From Gemmatimonadales bacterium (GTDB lineage: Bacteria > Gemmatimonadota > Gemmatimonadetes > Gemmatimonadales > GWC2-71-9): DNA of 64,000 nucleotides. The position numbers were made by a program, and so were the translations under genes. Where the stretch lies: positions 1 to 64,000 of the forward strand of contig JAWKQM010000007.1 of assembly GCA_041390145.1 (NCBI GenBank). Direction: 5' to 3'. How positions within the stretch are numbered: position 1 is the first letter of the stretch; the number at the start of each line of letters is the position of its first letter. The notes under the pieces are model-generated. The model saw nothing but the letters and a program-made list of their open reading frames with translations, ran no database searches and was not told where the DNA came from. This document shows positions 1 to 8,167 of this stretch, one piece after another.

Positions 1-234
1 CACGCCGCCCGCCGCGTTGATTTCCTCCGTCGCGAGCTGCGCCCCGTAGCGAATCGGGAGGCTGAGCGGATCGGTGAAGTTGGCCGTGACCCCGATCTGG
101 ATGGGGCCGCTGCCGCGTCCGCAGGCGCTGATCATGAGGAGACCAAGCAGGAGCGCGACCGCGCGCGTCCCACCCGGCCGACGACAATGCAGGACCACGT
201 CAGGCTCCGGGCGTAATGCGATGGAAATCCGCAT
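1..234 (-). CDS. ABC-type substrate-binding lipoprotein, N-terminal part (cut by left edge)
   Basis: The reverse strand reads 78 open codons from an ATG at 234 off the left end. A hydrophobic stretch ends in LLMISAC, a lipobox placing the lipidated Cys near residue 38. The mature protein opens with IQIGV...ADP-like text and then RYGAQLATEEINAAGG, the typical first strand and helix of the Leu/Ile/Val-binding family (Peripla_BP_6). The 37 residues before the Cys are long for a signal peptide, so a GTG at codon 13 is an alternative start. Function (import or sensing of a small solute) is inferred from the family; the ligand is unknown. A second family member sits at 48354. Confidence 0.72.
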   Translation of the reverse strand, partial: MRISIALRPEPDVVLHCRRPGGTRAVALLLGLLMISACGRGSGPIQIGVTANFTDPLSLPIRYGAQLATEEINAAGGV

Positions 235-267
235 CGGCGGACGAGTACTCAGGGGAGATGCTGTAGG

Positions 268-783
268 TTAGCCGGGAGACCGAGGCTTGGCAATCCGCGG
301 TAACGCGTCTTCACCAAGGGTCCACCCGTCGAGGACGGGGCCGTCCACGAGACTGACGGAGGTTTCGACGCGGGTGGCGCCCGCACGCCAGGTCAGGCGG
401 AGCATCTGCGTGCCGAGAATCCATTGGGCCATCCCCTGCGACCCCTGGACCGTGGCCGGACGGGGGCCGAACGCCGCCTCGATCTCGTCCCGCCAGCGCA
501 CGAAGTCGGCGGTGGGGAGGGTGGCCGACACCGTCACCACGCCGGTGACGCTGTCGATCGCGGCCAGCCAGATGGACACCGGGGTGTCCGCCACCGGGTC
601 GGCCACCTGCGCGCGGCACTCCTGCAGCCGGGGGTCGGCCGTGCTGCGCTGGCAGGAGAGTCCCGCGCCGAGGAGCAGCCGGACCTGTGCGTCGGTGGAC
701 GCCAGCGACACACCGGCCCGGAAGCCGTAGAACGAGAGGTCCGCGTTCTGCGCGCCGGAGGGCGACGCGGCGCACAGGCTCAC
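268..783 (-). CDS. hypothetical secreted protein
   Basis: Encodes about 171 residues from a GTG at 783. The visible N-terminus (SLCAASPSGAQ) looks like the second half of a signal peptide. The open frame continues upstream through a hydrophobic LQGTILALV stretch, so the true start may be a rare codon near 816, overlapping the stop of the upstream cold-shock gene. The mature part contains repeated beta-like segments (VSIWLAAIDSVTGVVTVSATL, RLTWRAGATRVETSVSLVDG) and no motif I recognise. It lies 33 bp downstream of the cold-shock gene on the same strand and could be co-transcribed. Function unknown; probably an envelope protein. Confidence 0.6.
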   Translation of the reverse strand: MSLCAASPSGAQNADLSFYGFRAGVSLASTDAQVRLLLGAGLSCQRSTADPRLQECRAQVADPVADTPVSIWLAAIDSVTGVVTVSATLPTADFVRWRDEIEAAFGPRPATVQGSQGMAQWILGTQMLRLTWRAGATRVETSVSLVDGPVLDGWTLGEDALPRIAKPRSPG

Positions 784-815
784 CAGCGCCAGGATGGTTC
801 CCTGCAGCGCGGAAA

Positions 816-1016
816 TCAGGCCTTCCGAACGTTGGCCGCCTGCAGCCCCTTGGGACCCTCCACGATATCGAACTCGACCGCGTCGCCCTCGGCCAGGGAA
901 CGGAACCCCTCCATGGTGATCGCGGTATGATGCACGAACACGTCCTTCCCCCCCTCCTGCGCGATGAACCCGAAGCCCTTCGCATCATTGAACCACTTCA
1001 CGGTGCCCTTCGCCAT
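816..1016 (-). CDS. cspA: cold-shock domain protein (CspA family)
   Basis: A 66-residue protein, the normal size for a single cold-shock OB-fold. It begins MAKGTVKWFN and contains RNP1 (KGFGFI) and RNP2 (VFVHH), the aromatic patches that bind single-stranded RNA or DNA. The family acts as cytoplasmic RNA chaperones that melt mRNA structure in cold or stationary phase. The leader (1017-1145) is about 130 nt to the next gene, enough for the structured 5'UTR usual for csp genes, though I cannot confirm one. The identification is secure; which paralogue it is cannot be told. Confidence 0.95.
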   Translation of the reverse strand: MAKGTVKWFNDAKGFGFIAQEGGKDVFVHHTAITMEGFRSLAEGDAVEFDIVEGPKGLQAANVRKA

Positions 1017-1145
1017 TGCCGCAACCTCAGTTCAACGGGAAAAAAATGGCCGGTCGGAGCGGGTGCGTCCGAACGGCAAGACCTGACTCGACTCCATCCC
1101 TCGACTGCCGTGCATGATCCAAGCTGCGAAGAGCGGGGATATCTG

Positions 1146-1682
1146 TCAATACGCCGGCGGCGCCGACAGCGTCAGCCCGACCGAGCGCAGTTCGTGGTCG
1201 AGCAGCCAGGCCTTTGTCTCGAGGCCACCCCCGTACCCGACCAGGCCGCCGTCCTTCCCGACCACACGATGACAGGGCAGGAGGATGGCCAGGTGGTTCG
1301 AGCCGTTCAGCTGCCCGACGGCCCGTGGATGGATGCCGGTGCTGGTGGCGATCTCCTCGTAGGAGCGGGTCTCGCCGAAGGGAATGGCGGTCAGGGCGCG
1401 CCATACCGCCGCCTGCGAGTCGCTGACGCTCAGGTAGCGCGTGAGATATTCCGGATAGGGAAAGGGGCGGGGATGCCCGGCGAAATAGGCGGTCAGCCAC
1501 GAAGTGGCCTGCCGACAGGGCCCGGTGTCGATCACCGCTCCTGGCGCGTGCTGCTGCAGTCGTTCGGCCAGACGCAGGCGCCCGGTTCGTTCGGCGAACT
1601 CGACGATCAGCGGGCCTTCGCGCGCCTCGAGAATCGTCAGCACGCCGACGGGCGACTGGTAGGATGTCCACTCAATCCGCAT
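1146..1682 (-). CDS. ogt: methylated-DNA--protein-cysteine S-methyltransferase
   Basis: A 178-residue suicide DNA repair protein that transfers the alkyl group from O6-alkylguanine to its own cysteine. The active-site block is LPCHRV (Cys137), preceded by an NGSNH-type Asn hinge and followed by VGYGGGLETK, the conserved C-terminal signature. The N-terminal half (residues 1-85) is the shorter domain typical of Ogt/AdaB. It stands alone on the minus strand, upstream of csp and divergent from the Ig-like gene at 1793. Start ATG 1682 gives a full-length family member. Confidence 0.95.
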   Translation of the reverse strand: MRIEWTSYQSPVGVLTILEAREGPLIVEFAERTGRLRLAERLQQHAPGAVIDTGPCRQATSWLTAYFAGHPRPFPYPEYLTRYLSVSDSQAAVWRALTAIPFGETRSYEEIATSTGIHPRAVGQLNGSNHLAILLPCHRVVGKDGGLVGYGGGLETKAWLLDHELRSVGLTLSAPPAY

Positions 1683-1792
1683 GGGGAGTCTCCATCGCCC
1701 AATCTATCCGCGGACACGGTCCTTGGCCACGCGTCGCCGGAGGTGGACGCGCGGGCGGCCCGGTGTAACTTGATCGATCCTTCTTGCGGAGA

Positions 1793-3765
1793 ATGCCGAT
1801 GCTGCTCGCGCTCGCGTTGATGTTCCAGCAGGTGCCCGTCCCGACCCCCGTGGCCTCCGTGACGATTCGGCCTGCGGACGCCGCGGTGACCGTCGGTGAC
1901 ACGCTGCGCCTGACGGCCCAGGCGTTCGATTCGGCCGGCCGGCCCCTCGCGGACGTCCGCACCCGCTGGTTCCTCTCCGGCCTCCAATTCGAGGGCACGG
2001 TTGACAGCACCGGGCTGGTGACCGCCGGCGCCGTCGGTGCCCTGCGCGTGACGGTGCTCGCCTCCCCGCAGGGAGGGGCCGGCCCAAGACGGCGTTTGCG
2101 GTCATCACCATCTGCCGGGGCCGGCGGCCAACATCGCGGTGCGGCCGGCGCCGGACCGGTTGTATGTGGGCCAGGCGGTCGCGGTCACGTCCACCGTCAC
2201 CTCCGCCGGGCGACACGCGGCACGATCCGGTCAGCCTGGAGCTCCGATCAGCCGGGGTGGTGGCGGTCTCGAGCACCGGGATCCTGACGGCGGTGCGGCC
2301 CGGGCGCGCCACCGTCACGGCCCGGGCGGGCCAAGCGAGCACCACCCTCCAGCTCGCCGTGGCGGCGAACCCGGTGTCCAGCGTCGAGGTGAAACCGGCC
2401 CTCGCGACCGTGCGCACCGGCGACGTCGTCCGCTTCAGCTTCGAGGCCCGGGACCGATCGGGGAGCACCGTGGCCGATGTCCTCCCCGAGTGGTACGTCA
2501 CTCCCGGTTCGGCCCTGATCGAGCCCGACGGCGGATTCGTGGCGAGCGATCCGGGCGTCTACCGGGTCGTGGGTTCGTTCGCGGGGCGTGCCGCCACCGC
2601 CATCGTCACCGTGGTGCCCCGCGACGTCGTGCGCCCGACGAGGCTGGTCGGACGCGTACCGGTGCAGGGATTCGCCTCGGCGGAGTTCTGGCTCCATCCC
2701 GACGGGCGCCACGGCTACCTCTCCACCGTGGGAGATCGCGTGTATGCCCTGGATCTCTCCGATCCCGCCACACCAGTGATCACCGACTCCGTCATGGTGG
2801 ACGCCCGCATCGTCAATGACATCATGACGACCGAGGACGGTCGGTTCGGCGTGATGACCCGCGAGGCGGCGTCGACGCGGAAGAACGGCATCGTGATCCT
2901 CTCTTTCGAAGACCCGGCCCATCCGAAGGCGATTTCGGAGTTCACCGAAACCGTGACCGGCGGGGTGCACAGCGCCTTCATCTACCGGGGCTACGTCTAC
3001 CTGACCGACGACGCCACCGGCTCGATGCGCGTCATCGACATTCGTGACCCCATGGCCCCGAAGCAGGTGGCGCGGTGGGAGACGCCGGGGCCCGCCGCCG
3101 GCCGGATGCTGCACGACATCGACGTGCAGGACGGCCTCGCCTACCTCAGCTACTGGAACGACGGGCTCGTGGTGCTCGACGTCGGCAACGGGATGCGCGG
3201 AGGCAGCCCCGAGAATCCCCAGTTCGTGTCCCAGTACAAGTACGACCTCGAGTCGCTCTATCGCGACGTGGCGGCGGTCGGCGGCCCCGGGTTCATTCGC
3301 GGCACCCACACCGCCTGGCGCAGCGGCCGGTACGTCTTCGTCGGCGACGAGGTCTTCGCCGCCAAGCCACAGATCACGGCTGGTCCCAGCGCCTTCGGCC
3401 TGGGGCGGGCCTATGGCCGGCTCCACGTCCTCGATGTCTCCGACATCACCCGGCCGCGCGAGGTGGCCTGGTACGAGCCGAGGGACGGCGGCACGCACAA
3501 CGTCTGGGTGGCGGGCGACACCCTCTACCTGGGGGACTACCAGGGGGGGCTGCGGGTGCTCGACGTCAGCGGGGAGTTGCGCGGCGACCTGCTGGCGCAG
3601 GACCGTGAGATTGCCCACGTGTATACCGGCGACGCAAAGGGGAACCTTCCCAACGCGGCCATGGCCTGGGGCGCGATCTACCGCGACGGCAACATCTATG
3701 TGCCGGACGTCTTTTCGGGGCTGTGGGTCGTGAAGGTGGAGCCGAAGAACGAACTGACCCCCTAG
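1793..3765 (+). pseudogene. Ig-like/LVIVD-repeat secreted protein, disrupted by several frame changes
   Basis: Two long frames belong to one protein. The first (from ATG 1793 or 1799, after GGAGA) has a signal peptide and a BIG2-like Ig domain. The second, in place from about 2262 to 3765, holds more Ig-like sequence and then a beta-propeller of LVIVD-type repeats (HGYLSTVGDRVYALDLSDPA, GYVYLTDDATGSMRVIDIRD, DGLAYLSYWNDGLVVLDVGN). Between about 2075 and 2262 the sensible protein hops through all three frames: KTAFAVITI in one, RPAPDRLYVGQAVAVTSTVTSAG in another, SSDQPG in a third, then VVAVSSTG. At least four small indels are needed. Either a decaying gene or a locally bad assembly. Intact relatives are extracellular or cell-surface proteins. 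Confidence 0.75.
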
Positions 3766-3815
3766 GCAGGGCTACGGTGGCCGCAACGGGGGCATGCCTC
3801 TATCTTTCCCCTTCT

Positions 3816-4427
3816 ATGACCACTACCCAGAATCTTGTCGTGAAGAACTTCACCGACCGCGCCGAAGGTCTTGCGCACTTCATGCTCCGGGCCGGCGAGG
3901 CGCCGCGCTTCATTGCCATCGACGACCAGGCCGGCTGCCCGATGGAAACCGCCCTCGCCGCCCTCGAGTGGACCCGGGTCGTCGGCATCCTGCGGGATGA
4001 CGATCTGCTGCACGCCGGCCGCCTCACCAGTGAAACGGCCGCCGCCGTCGTGGAGCGCAAGTCCGACCGGGGTCCGCAGTACGTCTACCTCGGCCCGCGT
4101 TTGGATGCTCCCCCGATGGACGTCTTCGAAGGGGCTGTGCTCTACGACGAGCCCGGCGTCAAGGCCGTCGAGTTCAATCACCGTGCTCACGCCCTCGCGC
4201 ATTTCCTCCGGGCCACTTCCGGTGTCGGCGCCCTGATGGCGCTGCTCGGACGGCGGGCGCCCGAACTCCGGCACCTGCGGCGCTGGCTCGGCCCCATCCT
4301 GCAGGAACTTGACTCGCCCCGTCCGCTGATGGCCGGCTGGTTCGCCGCCTCGGCGGGCGGTTGCCTCTTTGCCTATCCCGAGGGCGACATCGTCTGCCGG
4401 TACATCGAAGTGGGGATTGACTCGTGA
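3816..4427 (+). CDS. hypothetical protein
   Basis: A 203-residue protein starting MTTTQNLVVKNF at ATG 3816; the frame is open further upstream but the earlier codons do not look coding. No signal peptide or membrane span is evident, so it is probably cytoplasmic. Segments such as RAHALAHFLRATSGVGALMALLG and LRRWLGPILQELD suggest a mostly alpha-helical fold. The stop overlaps the GTG start of the next gene (GTGA), so the two are probably translated together. I do not recognise the family. Confidence 0.7.
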   Translation: MTTTQNLVVKNFTDRAEGLAHFMLRAGEAPRFIAIDDQAGCPMETALAALEWTRVVGILRDDDLLHAGRLTSETAAAVVERKSDRGPQYVYLGPRLDAPPMDVFEGAVLYDEPGVKAVEFNHRAHALAHFLRATSGVGALMALLGRRAPELRHLRRWLGPILQELDSPRPLMAGWFAASAGGCLFAYPEGDIVCRYIEVGIDS

Positions 4428-4990
4428 GGCGTCTGGGCCTGGTCGCCGCCCTGGTTCTCGGCTTGGCGGGCGCCGCGGAGGCGCAGATCGGCCGGGAGCA
4501 CTTCACGACCCCGGATACCGCCCTCGACGCAGTGCACGCCCCCCAGCAGCAGGCGTTCCTGGTGCTCCGCGACTCCACTTCCACCATCAGCGCTGCCGGT
4601 GCCAAGCTCATGAGCGACATGAGCCCATCCAGTTCCCTGGCGTGGATGCAGGCCCGCGCCCACGGGATGGTGGCGGCGTGTCGCAACGCCGTGGGCCCGC
4701 TTGCGAACGCCCGGGTGGTCACGACACAGGGCGACTGGCCCCTGCAGAACCAGAAGAAGGCCCAGGCCGACCTCCTGAAGGAGATGAGTTCCTTCGCCGA
4801 CGACCTCACCGACTGCGAGAAGCGGTGGACCGCCCTCGCCGCCGAGACCAGCAGCGTTTCGTTTCGGGAAGCCGCGCCCCACGAGATGAAGAAGCTTCAG
4901 GACAAGCTCGACAAGTTCAATCGCAGCGCGCAGACCTACCTCCGGTACATCGGCATCAAGCTCCCGCCAAAGGGCACTCCCACGCCATGA
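4424..4990 (+). CDS. hypothetical periplasmic protein
   Basis: A 188-residue protein with a clear signal peptide (MRRLGLVAALVLGLAGAAEA, cleavage after AEA). The start is GTG at 4424, which overlaps the preceding stop by four bases. The mature part is rich in charged helix-forming sequence (QNQKKAQADLLKEMSSFADDLTDC, EMKKLQDKLDKFNRSAQTY) and may form a helical bundle. It has two cysteines (CRNAV and DLTDCEKR) that could pair. Function unknown; the coupled upstream cytoplasmic protein is its only clue. Confidence 0.7.
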   Translation: MRRLGLVAALVLGLAGAAEAQIGREHFTTPDTALDAVHAPQQQAFLVLRDSTSTISAAGAKLMSDMSPSSSLAWMQARAHGMVAACRNAVGPLANARVVTTQGDWPLQNQKKAQADLLKEMSSFADDLTDCEKRWTALAAETSSVSFREAAPHEMKKLQDKLDKFNRSAQTYLRYIGIKLPPKGTPTP

Positions 4991-5494
4991 CCCCCCCTGG
5001 GCCCCTCGCCGCGTGGCGGAGGGGCTGGGGATTTGTGGATACACATTTCCACATCGGGTGGACAATCCCGTTACAGGGCTGTCCAGCCACGCTTTATGGC
5101 TCCACAAAGTACCCACACGAAGTGACGTAACCCGAATAAATACAGGCACTTGCGCCATTTTGGACTGTCCCTAGCTTAGGAGAGCATCTGGGCTGTCTGA
5201 AAGCGCGTCCTTAAGGCGCCTTCCCGGCGGTTTGGGTGAGTTCGGACCGGAGGCGCAGGGGAGGGGGTCGATGCCGTAAAGGCGCGGCTGCCGATGAGCC
5301 TGGACCAAGGCCGGCCGAACGGGTGGAGCCAGTCGCGTGCTCTGCCCACCCCGATCTGGCGCCTCGGGGTGCCGTGCGAAGGGACGGTCCGCGACCCGAC
5401 CCGACTCGCAGCGCTCGCAACGACGACCTCGGCCGGATTCCGATCTGGCCGGGGCCACGACCGAAGGGGCTGGTCCCCAACGGGTCTTTGTGTG
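4991..5494 (+). other. 504-nt gap before the terminator, no supported protein gene; possible structured RNA
   Basis: No open frame here has convincing codon use or a start site. The first part is AT-richer and contains short inverted words (GTGGA...TCCAC near 5036-5052). From about 5180 the sequence becomes very G+C rich with many local complementary blocks, and it runs straight into the strong hairpin at 5495. A poor promoter-like pair (TTGCGC, 16 nt, TAGCTT) precedes 5180. I looked for hallmark blocks of tmRNA, RNase P RNA and SRP RNA and found none. An unidentified small RNA of about 350 nt is possible but not shown. Confidence 0.3.
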
Positions 5495-5529
5495 AAACGG
5501 CCGCCCGGTGAAGAACCGGGCGGCCGTTT
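5495..5529 (+). terminator. strong rho-independent terminator, probably bidirectional
   Basis: Fifteen-base perfect arms (5495-5509 and 5515-5529) around a five-base loop, with AAA at one foot and TTT at the other followed by CTGCGTCTGT. It lies 27 bp beyond the stop of the minus-strand YhaM-like gene, so it can end that transcript, and equally a plus-strand transcript from the preceding gap. Confidence 0.8.
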
Positions 5530-5555
5530 CTGCGTCTGTACCCCGGACGATGCCG

Positions 5556-6533
5556 TCAGCCGCCCCAGTCGCTCCGTCCGCGGTAGGCGCGGCGCCGGTC
5601 GAGCTGCCAGAGGCTCCGCGCGCTCACCAGGTCGTCGCCCTCGAAGTTGTCAGGATTTGCCAGTGCGTCCGCCATGCTCGCCGTCTTGGCGCTGGCGTTG
5701 TCGGCGTAGTGCAGGACTTCGGCTTCGAGCGTCATCGGCGCCACGGCGGCGCCGAATTCAAGCCGCCCGTGATGCGACAGCACCAGGTGCTGGAGGATGC
5801 CGAGCTCCTGCTCGGTGCACGGCATCGGCTGGGCGGCGCGCACGGCGCGGTCGAGCATCAAGGCCCCGAGCGCCACGTGGCCCTGCAGACTGCCCGCCTC
5901 GGTCATCGCAAAGAGGCCGCCATCCCAGCGGTACGACTCCAGCTTGCCGATATCGTGGAGCAAGACCCCGGCGAGCACCAGGTCGGGCTCCGCCCGGCAC
6001 ACTCGCGCGATGGCGCGGGCGATGCTCGCCACTTCCACGGTGTGCTTGAGGAGACCGCCGAGTTCCGCGTGATGCCCGGCAAGGCTGGCGGGGCAGGCCT
6101 CGTAGCGCAGCCGGAAGTCGTCGTTGGCGTAGAACAAGTCGAGGGTGGCGGCGAGCCGTGGCCGGACAATTTCGGCCCGCCATCCGTCGAGCGTCTTCCA
6201 GTACGGTGCCGGATCGCCGATGGACGGGACCAGCTGGCTGAGGTCGACCGCCCCCTTCGGCAGGGGCCGGAGGGAGGTGACCTTCAGCTGACGGACGCCG
6301 CGGTAGAGCGCGACCTCACCGATGACCTGCACCACGTCGCCCGCGGCGAGCCCGGCGATCTTCGGCTGGTCCTCCAACCAGAAGGGCGCGCTGGCGAGCT
6401 TCCCCGTCGCGTTGGCGAGCGTCAGGATCGTGTGGGGGGTGTCCCCTCCGCGGCGGTCCACTCCGAGGATCAGCAGCGGGTCCTGGATGCGCTGGCCGGG
6501 GGAAAGGCCGGGCAATTCGGTGGGGTGGCTCAT
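5556..6533 (-). CDS. yhaM: YhaM-like 3'-5' exoribonuclease (OB-fold plus HD domain)
   Basis: A 325-residue protein from ATG 6533 (MSHPTELPGL), close to the usual 310-320 of the YhaM/CBF1 family. The N-terminal third is an OB-fold nucleic-acid-binding domain (ILGVDRRGGDTPHTILTL to QLKVTSLRPL). The rest is an HD phosphohydrolase: H in LLKHTVEVA, the metal-binding HDIGK, and HHGRLEFGA downstream. The family degrades single-stranded RNA or DNA from the 3' end using divalent metal. The frame stays open upstream to 6761, but those codons are antisense to the divergent gene and not needed. Both neighbours are divergent or separated by a terminator. Confidence 0.88.
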   Translation of the reverse strand: MSHPTELPGLSPGQRIQDPLLILGVDRRGGDTPHTILTLANATGKLASAPFWLEDQPKIAGLAAGDVVQVIGEVALYRGVRQLKVTSLRPLPKGAVDLSQLVPSIGDPAPYWKTLDGWRAEIVRPRLAATLDLFYANDDFRLRYEACPASLAGHHAELGGLLKHTVEVASIARAIARVCRAEPDLVLAGVLLHDIGKLESYRWDGGLFAMTEAGSLQGHVALGALMLDRAVRAAQPMPCTEQELGILQHLVLSHHGRLEFGAAVAPMTLEAEVLHYADNASAKTASMADALANPDNFEGDDLVSARSLWQLDRRRAYRGRSDWGG

Positions 6534-6677
6534 CGGGGCGGCTCGGTCCGGAAAGAGGGAACGGAGCAAAGGTAACAGCCTCCGCCAAATCGGTACGCGA
6601 AGCATGGCGGGGTGGTGTGACACCACCGGCGGCGGAGATCCTTGCCCCGGATCGGATGACGGATACCTTCTCCTCTC

Positions 6678-7079
6678 ATGGACGCCCACCCCCTCCTCCT
6701 CGTGACGACGGACCCCGACGCGACCCAGCGGCTCGCGGCGGCGCTTGGAGGCGCCGGTCACCAGGTGGTTCCCGCGGGCAGTGGCGAGGCGGCGGCGGCG
6801 GCGCTGGGGGTGCCGGGGCTCGGTGGCGTCGTGGTGGATCTGGCGCTCCCCGGGCTGGATCTCGCCGCCCTGCGTCGTTCACTCACGCCGGCGAGCCCCG
6901 TGCCGCCCGATTCGCTGGCGGATGCGGAGCGCCGGCACATTGTCCTTGCCCTGAACCACACGCGGGGCAACAAGCGGCAGGCGGCGATCCTGCTCGGGAT
7001 TTCCCGGTCCACGTTGCTGCACAAGATCCGCAAGTACGGACTGGAGGCGGTGGCGGTGCGGGGGCGCTCGGCGGGCTAG
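6678..7079 (+). CDS. short receiver-like protein with Fis-type helix-turn-helix
   Basis: A 133-residue protein. Residues 1-65 look like half of a response-regulator receiver (LLLVTTDPDATQRLAAAL, VVVDLALPGLDL): the central Asp is there, but the later strands with the conserved Thr/Ser and Lys are missing. Residues 80-125 are a Fis/NtrC-type DNA-binding domain (RRHIVLALNHTRGNKRQAAILLG, then SRSTLLHKIRKYG). It is probably a DNA-binding regulator whose receiver no longer switches normally. It is divergent from yhaM. Confidence 0.75.
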   Translation: MDAHPLLLVTTDPDATQRLAAALGGAGHQVVPAGSGEAAAAALGVPGLGGVVVDLALPGLDLAALRRSLTPASPVPPDSLADAERRHIVLALNHTRGNKRQAAILLGISRSTLLHKIRKYGLEAVAVRGRSAG

Positions 7080-7189
7080 GAACACCGCGTGGCCCGGAGT
7101 CGACGTGACCCCCGGACCCGGCCCTCCGCCGGTGCCGTCTTCCGGCGTGGACCGCGCGGCGTCGCTGCCATTCCCTCGTTTCGCTTCGC

Positions 7190-7621
7190 TCATCGCTCAA
7201 TCCGCACCCGCCCGAGGCGGGAGATGACCACCCGCCGCGTTGCGTCGCCCTTGGTGAGGGTCCAGGAGGCGTTCGAGAATCCCATCGTGATGCCGGTCGG
7301 CGAAAAGGTCAGGGTTCGTGCCGCCCCGGTCATGGCGACGGCAAACTGGCTGGGGCCAGGGACGCTCCATCGCCGGACCGGGCCTCCCGGCTCCATCGAC
7401 TCCATGATGAGCGAGTCAGGTGAGACGTGGAGTACCGTGACGCGGGATTCCACCACCGCCGCGACGCGTGCTCTGGCGTGGGCACCGGCGATTTCCCCGG
7501 CCGCATGCTCGACCGCCAGGGTATCGAGCGGCTCCGAGAGCCGGGGCGCCGCAATGCCGAGCACGAGCCCGACGATGCTGAGGGCGACGAGGAGTTCGAG
7601 AAGGGTGGCGCCGCGTGTCAT
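7190..7621 (-). CDS. type IV pilin-like / GspH-type pseudopilin
   Basis: A 143-residue protein whose first 25 residues are a prepilin peptidase signal and hydrophobic helix: MTRG then ATLLELLVALSIVGLVLG, with cleavage expected after Gly4 and Glu at mature position 5. The C-terminal part (LTFSPTGITMGFSNASWTL) fits the GspH/FimT beta domain. Such minor pseudopilins join type II secretion or type IV pilus tips. No other pilus gene is nearby, so the machine it serves is elsewhere. It is divergent from the response regulator at 7763. Confidence 0.85.
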   Translation of the reverse strand: MTRGATLLELLVALSIVGLVLGIAAPRLSEPLDTLAVEHAAGEIAGAHARARVAAVVESRVTVLHVSPDSLIMESMEPGGPVRRWSVPGPSQFAVAMTGAARTLTFSPTGITMGFSNASWTLTKGDATRRVVISRLGRVRIER

Positions 7622-7762
7622 GGTGGGACGATATCGTTCGGCGGCGCGCGCGCGTCACCCTGCCGCGGCGGGCGTCATCCTCCGCGTGCGGGCGGCCCTT
7701 GCTCCCGCCCTCTGGCGGAGGCATACTGCGGGTCCTTTCTGACCCCTGGGGATTGGTGGCGT

Positions 7763-8167
7763 ATGACAGCGCGCGTGCTGGTCGTCGACGACGAGCCGGC
7801 CATTCGCCACGCGGTGAGCCGGTTGTTCCGCCGTGAAGGGTGGAACGTGGTAACGGCTGCCACGGCGGGGGAGGCCATCGCCGCGCTCGAAACGGCGCCG
7901 GTGCACGGGGTCCTGTTGGATTATCATCTCCCCGGGATGTCGGGCGCCGACCTCGGCGCGGAAATCGTGCAGCGCTGGCCCCTGCTCGCCGGCCGGCTCG
8001 TGTTCGTGAGTGGCGACCCGCAGCTCACGGTCGAGGCGTTTCCGGCGGCCTGCCAAGGGGCGCGCCTCATGCCGAAGCCCTTCGACCTCCTTGAGCTGAC
8101 GGCAGTGATGCGGGGTGTGCTTGACACTCCGCCGGACCGTTCACAATCCGCCGGGACCCTCGCATGA
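7763..8167 (+). CDS. single-domain response regulator (CheY-like)
   Basis: A 134-residue receiver domain and little else. It has the acidic pair in LVVDDEPAIR, the phospho-acceptor Asp in GVLLDYHLPG, a Ser in VFVSGDP and the Lys in RLMPKPFDL. It would relay phosphate from a histidine kinase to a partner; no output domain is present. Its stop overlaps the start of the next gene by four bases (ATGA), linking it to the MerR-like gene. The cognate kinase is not obvious. Confidence 0.9.
   Translation: MTARVLVVDDEPAIRHAVSRLFRREGWNVVTAATAGEAIAALETAPVHGVLLDYHLPGMSGADLGAEIVQRWPLLAGRLVFVSGDPQLTVEAFPAACQGARLMPKPFDLLELTAVMRGVLDTPPDRSQSAGTLA

Noticed and set aside
2248..3618. A 456-codon frame antisense to the LVIVD-repeat gene
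   Set aside because: The sense strand carries a coherent beta-propeller; the antisense product has no recognisable feature.
5030..5110. Cluster of DnaA boxes / replication origin
   Set aside because: A few TGTGGA/TCCACA words occur, but none matches TTATNCACA exactly, and no dnaA, dnaN, parA or AT-rich unwinding element is nearby.
5171..5494. tmRNA, RNase P RNA or SRP RNA in the silent gap
   Set aside because: None of the hallmark blocks (tmRNA tRNA-like ends and tag, RNase P P4 core, SRP GGAAGGAAGC loop) was found by eye.
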